DNA of 44,784 bases from Chloroflexota bacterium (lineage in GTDB: Bacteria > Chloroflexota > Dehalococcoidia > Lucifugimonadales > Lucifugimonadaceae): the NCBI GenBank assembly GCA_018650185.1, contig JABIGL010000057.1, forward strand, positions 1 through 44,784. Reading direction: 5' to 3'. How positions within the stretch are numbered: position 1 is the first letter of the stretch; each line of letters opens with the position of its first letter. A program made the position numbers and the translations under genes. Below, piece by piece: positions 42,643 to 44,784 of this stretch. The notes under the pieces were generated by a model. The model saw only the letters and a program-made list of their open reading frames with translations. It made no database searches and was not told where the DNA came from.

Positions 42643-43929
42643 ATGTTGAAGAGTCTCAAGCGCTGGAGCCCGTTGTTCATCGGCGCAATCATGGTGTTCG
42701 TCGTGGCGTGCGGCGGTGGCGGCGACGATAACGCCGCCACAGCGGTGGTCGACGACGAGTTGCCGGGACGAGACAGGCTCATTGCCTCAGCGACGCCGTT
42801 ACCGGTGATAGACAGCCCGAAGGACATCCCGGAAGGCCTCGAACCGGTCTGGGAGACGTTTGCGGCGATCGCTCGCGAGTACGTGGAACGGGAGAACATC
42901 GACCCCGAAGCGCTGGCGCGTGGCGCAATCCGGGGCATGCTCGACGCGCTCGACGATCCTTACACCGCCTATGTGACGCCGACGGGCTTCGAACGGCAGC
43001 TCGAATCATTCCAGGGCGACTTCGAAGGCATTGGCGCGCAGATAGACAACACGCCTGATGGCCAACGGATCATCGTGGTCGCGCCGATCCCGGATACTCC
43101 GGCAGAGCGGGCTGGGATCAAATCCGGCGACATCATCATCGCCGTAGACGGTGAAGACACCGAGGGCTGGAGTGTCATTGACGCCGTGAACCGTATCCGC
43201 GGTAAAGGCGGCACGCCCGTTGATCTGACCATCCAGAGGCTCGGTGAGTTGGACCCAATCGTGGTGACCATCGTCCGCGGCACTATCCCGACGGCCAGTG
43301 TCTTCCGACGCGACCTACACGATGGTGACGACAATCCCGCGGACCCGCCATACTCGGTTATCCGCATCACGCAGTTCACAGAGCGGACGCCGGAGGAGCT
43401 TCGGGACGTAATCGAAGACGTCAAAGAGGCGGGCTCTGAGGGCATCATCCTGGACGTCCGGTCCAATCCCGGAGGATTGCTCGATTCGACCGTGGATGTC
43501 GCCGCCGAATTCCTTAGTGGGGGACTCGTTACGTACGAGATCAACGGCCGTGGCGTGCGTAGGGACTGGCCGGCTCACACGAAAGGCACTGCCCTGGACA
43601 TCCCTCTGGTAGTTCTGGTTGATCAGTTCAGCGCTAGCGGTAGCGAGGTTCTGGCTGCGGCTCTGCAGGACCGTGGTCGAGCTGCGATCATCGGAGAACA
43701 GACTTTCGGCAAAGGCTCCGTGAACATCCTGCGTGAACTACGGGAAGACGAAGGCGGGATCTACCTGACTATCGGTCGCTGGTACACGCCCAACGGCGGA
43801 CTTATCGAAGGCGATGGCGTAATCCCGGATGTGACCGTAGAGCTTCCGTTCGACGCGGAAGTGGACCTACAACTTGATGCCGCAATAGAGCAGCTCAACT
43901 TCCAGTTGTCGATTGTGCAGGCTAGCTAG
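42643..43929 (+). CDS. Carboxyl-terminal processing peptidase (S41), lipoprotein
   Basis: A 428-aa C-terminal processing protease of the S41A (CtpA/Prc) family. A hydrophobic signal segment with a lipobox (FVVACGGGG, Cys ~23) predicts a lipid-anchored extracytoplasmic protein. A PDZ domain follows (FEGIGAQIDNTPDGQ, then APIPDTPAERAGIKSGDIII). The protease domain gives ILDVRSNPGGLLDSTVDVA, the catalytic serine S332 in QFSASGSEV and lysine K357 in QTFGKGSVN, 25 residues apart as in the family. The end GVIPDVTVELPF is the usual late S41 strand. The ATG follows AGAGGTAA. smpB begins two bases after its stop, so the two are an operon. Confidence 0.92.
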   Translation: MLKSLKRWSPLFIGAIMVFVVACGGGGDDNAATAVVDDELPGRDRLIASATPLPVIDSPKDIPEGLEPVWETFAAIAREYVERENIDPEALARGAIRGMLDALDDPYTAYVTPTGFERQLESFQGDFEGIGAQIDNTPDGQRIIVVAPIPDTPAERAGIKSGDIIIAVDGEDTEGWSVIDAVNRIRGKGGTPVDLTIQRLGELDPIVVTIVRGTIPTASVFRRDLHDGDDNPADPPYSVIRITQFTERTPEELRDVIEDVKEAGSEGIILDVRSNPGGLLDSTVDVAAEFLSGGLVTYEINGRGVRRDWPAHTKGTALDIPLVVLVDQFSASGSEVLAAALQDRGRAAIIGEQTFGKGSVNILRELREDEGGIYLTIGRWYTPNGGLIEGDGVIPDVTVELPFDAEVDLQLDAAIEQLNFQLSIVQAS

Positions 43930-43931
43930 AC

Positions 43932-44444
43932 ATGCCCCGGCGCGCGCACCAAAAAGCAAAGACGGATGTAACCGATGTCGGCATCCGGTACAAGACGATC
44001 GCGCAGAACCGACGCGCCCGGTTCAACTACGATCTGTCGGAAAAGTTCGAGGCAGGACTCGTCCTCAGCGGTACCGAGATCAAGTCGGTCCGTGATGGTC
44101 GGGTCAACATCGCCGAAGCGTATGCGCGGATCCGTAACGGCGAGCTGTGGCTCATGAACACCCACATAGCGGAGTATCACGGCGCAAGTCACTACTCGAC
44201 CCACGACACGTTGCGGCCGCGCAAATTATTGCTGCATAAGAAGCAACTTCGACGCCTGGAACTCGAGCTTGGCCGTGAACGGTCCACGTTGGTGCCGCTG
44301 CGTCTCTATTTGAAGGACCACCACGCAAAGGTAGAGATCGCCGTCGCAAAGGGACGCCGACAGTACGACAGGCGACACGCAATCAGGGACCGGGAGAACA
44401 AGCGTGACATGGATCGCGCGATGAGGCGTCGACGAGACGGTTAG
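43932..44444 (+). CDS. smpB: SsrA-binding protein
   Basis: A 170-aa RNA-binding protein that brings tmRNA to stalled ribosomes. Core motifs are KTIAQNRRARFNYDLSEKFE, GLVLSGTEIKSVRDGRVNIA, LWLMNTHIAEYHGASHYS and RPRKLLLHKKQLRRLELELG. The C-terminus is a basic tail (RRQYDRRHAIRDRENKRDMD...), which folds on binding. An N-terminal extension of about 20 basic residues is a little long but in range. It starts two bases after the ctpA stop; the tmRNA gene itself follows 109 bp downstream, an arrangement known from many bacteria. Confidence 0.96.
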   Translation: MPRRAHQKAKTDVTDVGIRYKTIAQNRRARFNYDLSEKFEAGLVLSGTEIKSVRDGRVNIAEAYARIRNGELWLMNTHIAEYHGASHYSTHDTLRPRKLLLHKKQLRRLELELGRERSTLVPLRLYLKDHHAKVEIAVAKGRRQYDRRHAIRDRENKRDMDRAMRRRRDG

Positions 44445-44515
44445 CCCGCCCGCCACGCCCTGCCCTGTCTGCATTAGATCTGCCATAACCGCGTTGTTTA
44501 ACGTCCCGTTATCAC

Positions 44516-44544
44516 TTGTCTGTGCCGGTTCGCGGTACGATTAA
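44516..44544 (+). promoter_or_regulatory. Possible ssrA promoter
   Basis: TTGTCT (44516-44521) and GATTAA (44539-44544) with 17 bases between, about nine bases before the tmRNA 5' end. TACGAT (44536-44541) is an alternative -10. Moderate consensus matches only. Confidence 0.4.
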
Positions 44545-44553
44545 GAGGTATCT

Positions 44554-44784
44554 GGGGACGCGTGGATTCGACAGAGAGGCATCCGCCAGACTGCAAGCCG
44601 AGGACGCCAGCCCCCTCGATAATCCGTTGGCACAAACTTAACTGGCGAGAAACAACTCGCTATGGCTGCTTAATCCCAGCCACGTGGCCCCGATTCTTAC
44701 CCTGAGGGGATCGGAGGCCGCGACGCTTACTCGGGGTGCTGTCTGCCTGACGCCGATTGGTGCGGACCTAAGATCATCGGCTGG
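44554..44784 (+). ncRNA. ssrA: tmRNA (partial, 3' end beyond the window)
   Basis: The 5' end GGGGACGCGTGGATTCGACA is the conserved tmRNA acceptor-stem start; the G-G-A-T-T-C-G-A-C core is diagnostic. The resume frame begins at GGC 44629 and reads GTNLTGEKQLAMAA, ending TAA 44671-44673. The end L-A-M-A-A has the small hydrophobic residues recognised by ClpXP-type proteases. Pseudoknot sequences (CCCAGCCACGTGGCCCC...) follow. About 230 of an expected 350 or so bases are here. It lies directly after smpB. Confidence 0.93.
44629..44673 (+). other. tmRNA proteolysis-tag reading frame
   Basis: GGC ACA AAC TTA ACT GGC, then GAG AAA CAA CTC GCT, then ATG GCT GCT TAA, giving GTNLTGEKQLAMAA. The other two frames are broken at once (for example CAAACTTAA). 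The exact resume codon is inferred from this being the only open frame. Confidence 0.8.

Noticed and set aside
42176-42938. Open frames in the spacer before and opposite ctpA
   Set aside because: They run across the repeat, the hairpin region and the antisense of ctpA; none has a good ribosome site with family resemblance.
1-44784. CRISPR array, tRNA or rRNA genes, transposases or prophage
   Set aside because: No regularly spaced direct repeats, no T-loop/acceptor-stem pairs that fold, no 16S/23S/5S landmarks and no transposase or integrase motifs were found by reading both strands.

Overview
The window looks like chromosomal DNA of a free-living bacterium, most likely a member of the Chloroflexota of the Dehalococcoidia/SAR202 type. 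Pointers are the Chloroflexota-like GQYV and EGWNVPRVPPNP segments of MiaA, an LL-diaminopimelate aminotransferase (DapL) next to dapF, a DUF3105 protein, frequent GTG/TTG starts, and a catabolic region with an enolase-superfamily protein, cyclic amidohydrolases, HpcH/HpaI and aldo/keto enzymes (SAR202 is known for expanded enolase-superfamily families). The taxonomic call is inference; no rRNA gene is present.

Region 1 (about 1-19,730) is an accessory, catabolic and transport mosaic with frequent strand switches. It holds an unrecognised gene, an MFS exporter, a methyltransferase, an HpcH/HpaI aldolase, an EamA transporter, and two paralogous stand-alone CheY-like receivers with a possible small coupled ORF. 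After these come a D-aminoacylase-type amidohydrolase, a NIPSNAP-like protein, a hydantoinase-like enzyme, an enolase-superfamily dehydratase/racemase, a nucleoside hydrolase, a zinc dehydrogenase, a DUF4432/mutarotase-like protein and an aldo/keto reductase. An AT-rich membrane-protein locus whose frame continues past an in-frame TGA follows, then an amidohydrolase_2, a Yip1-like protein and a SelA-like PLP enzyme. The contents suggest uptake and breakdown of amides, cyclic amides, sugar acids and nucleosides.

Region 2 (about 19,900-24,100) is a histidine cluster, hisG-hisD-hisC-hisB, on the + strand. Region 3 (about 24,270-31,250, - strand) is a purine operon read as guaA, purD, HAD phosphatase, purB, purC, DUF3105, purS, with several start/stop overlaps. 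purS stands without purQ or purL.

Region 4 (about 31,490-39,940, + strand) is housekeeping: tsaC/YrdC, a polyprenyl diphosphate synthase, pgk, tpiA, miaA, dapF, dapL and hflX. The DapF homologue has serine at both positions where the family has its two catalytic cysteines.

Region 5 (about 39,940-44,784) has repeat-rich spacers, a small unknown gene, a VOC protein, a DapA-family protein without the Schiff-base lysine, a structured and terminator-ended intergenic stretch, and then ctpA-smpB-ssrA. smpB and the tmRNA gene form the trans-translation pair; the tmRNA runs off the right edge. Spacers carry palindromic repeats of the GTCATYCTGAG and ATTCCCG types. No CRISPR array, tRNA, rRNA, transposase or phage gene was recognised.
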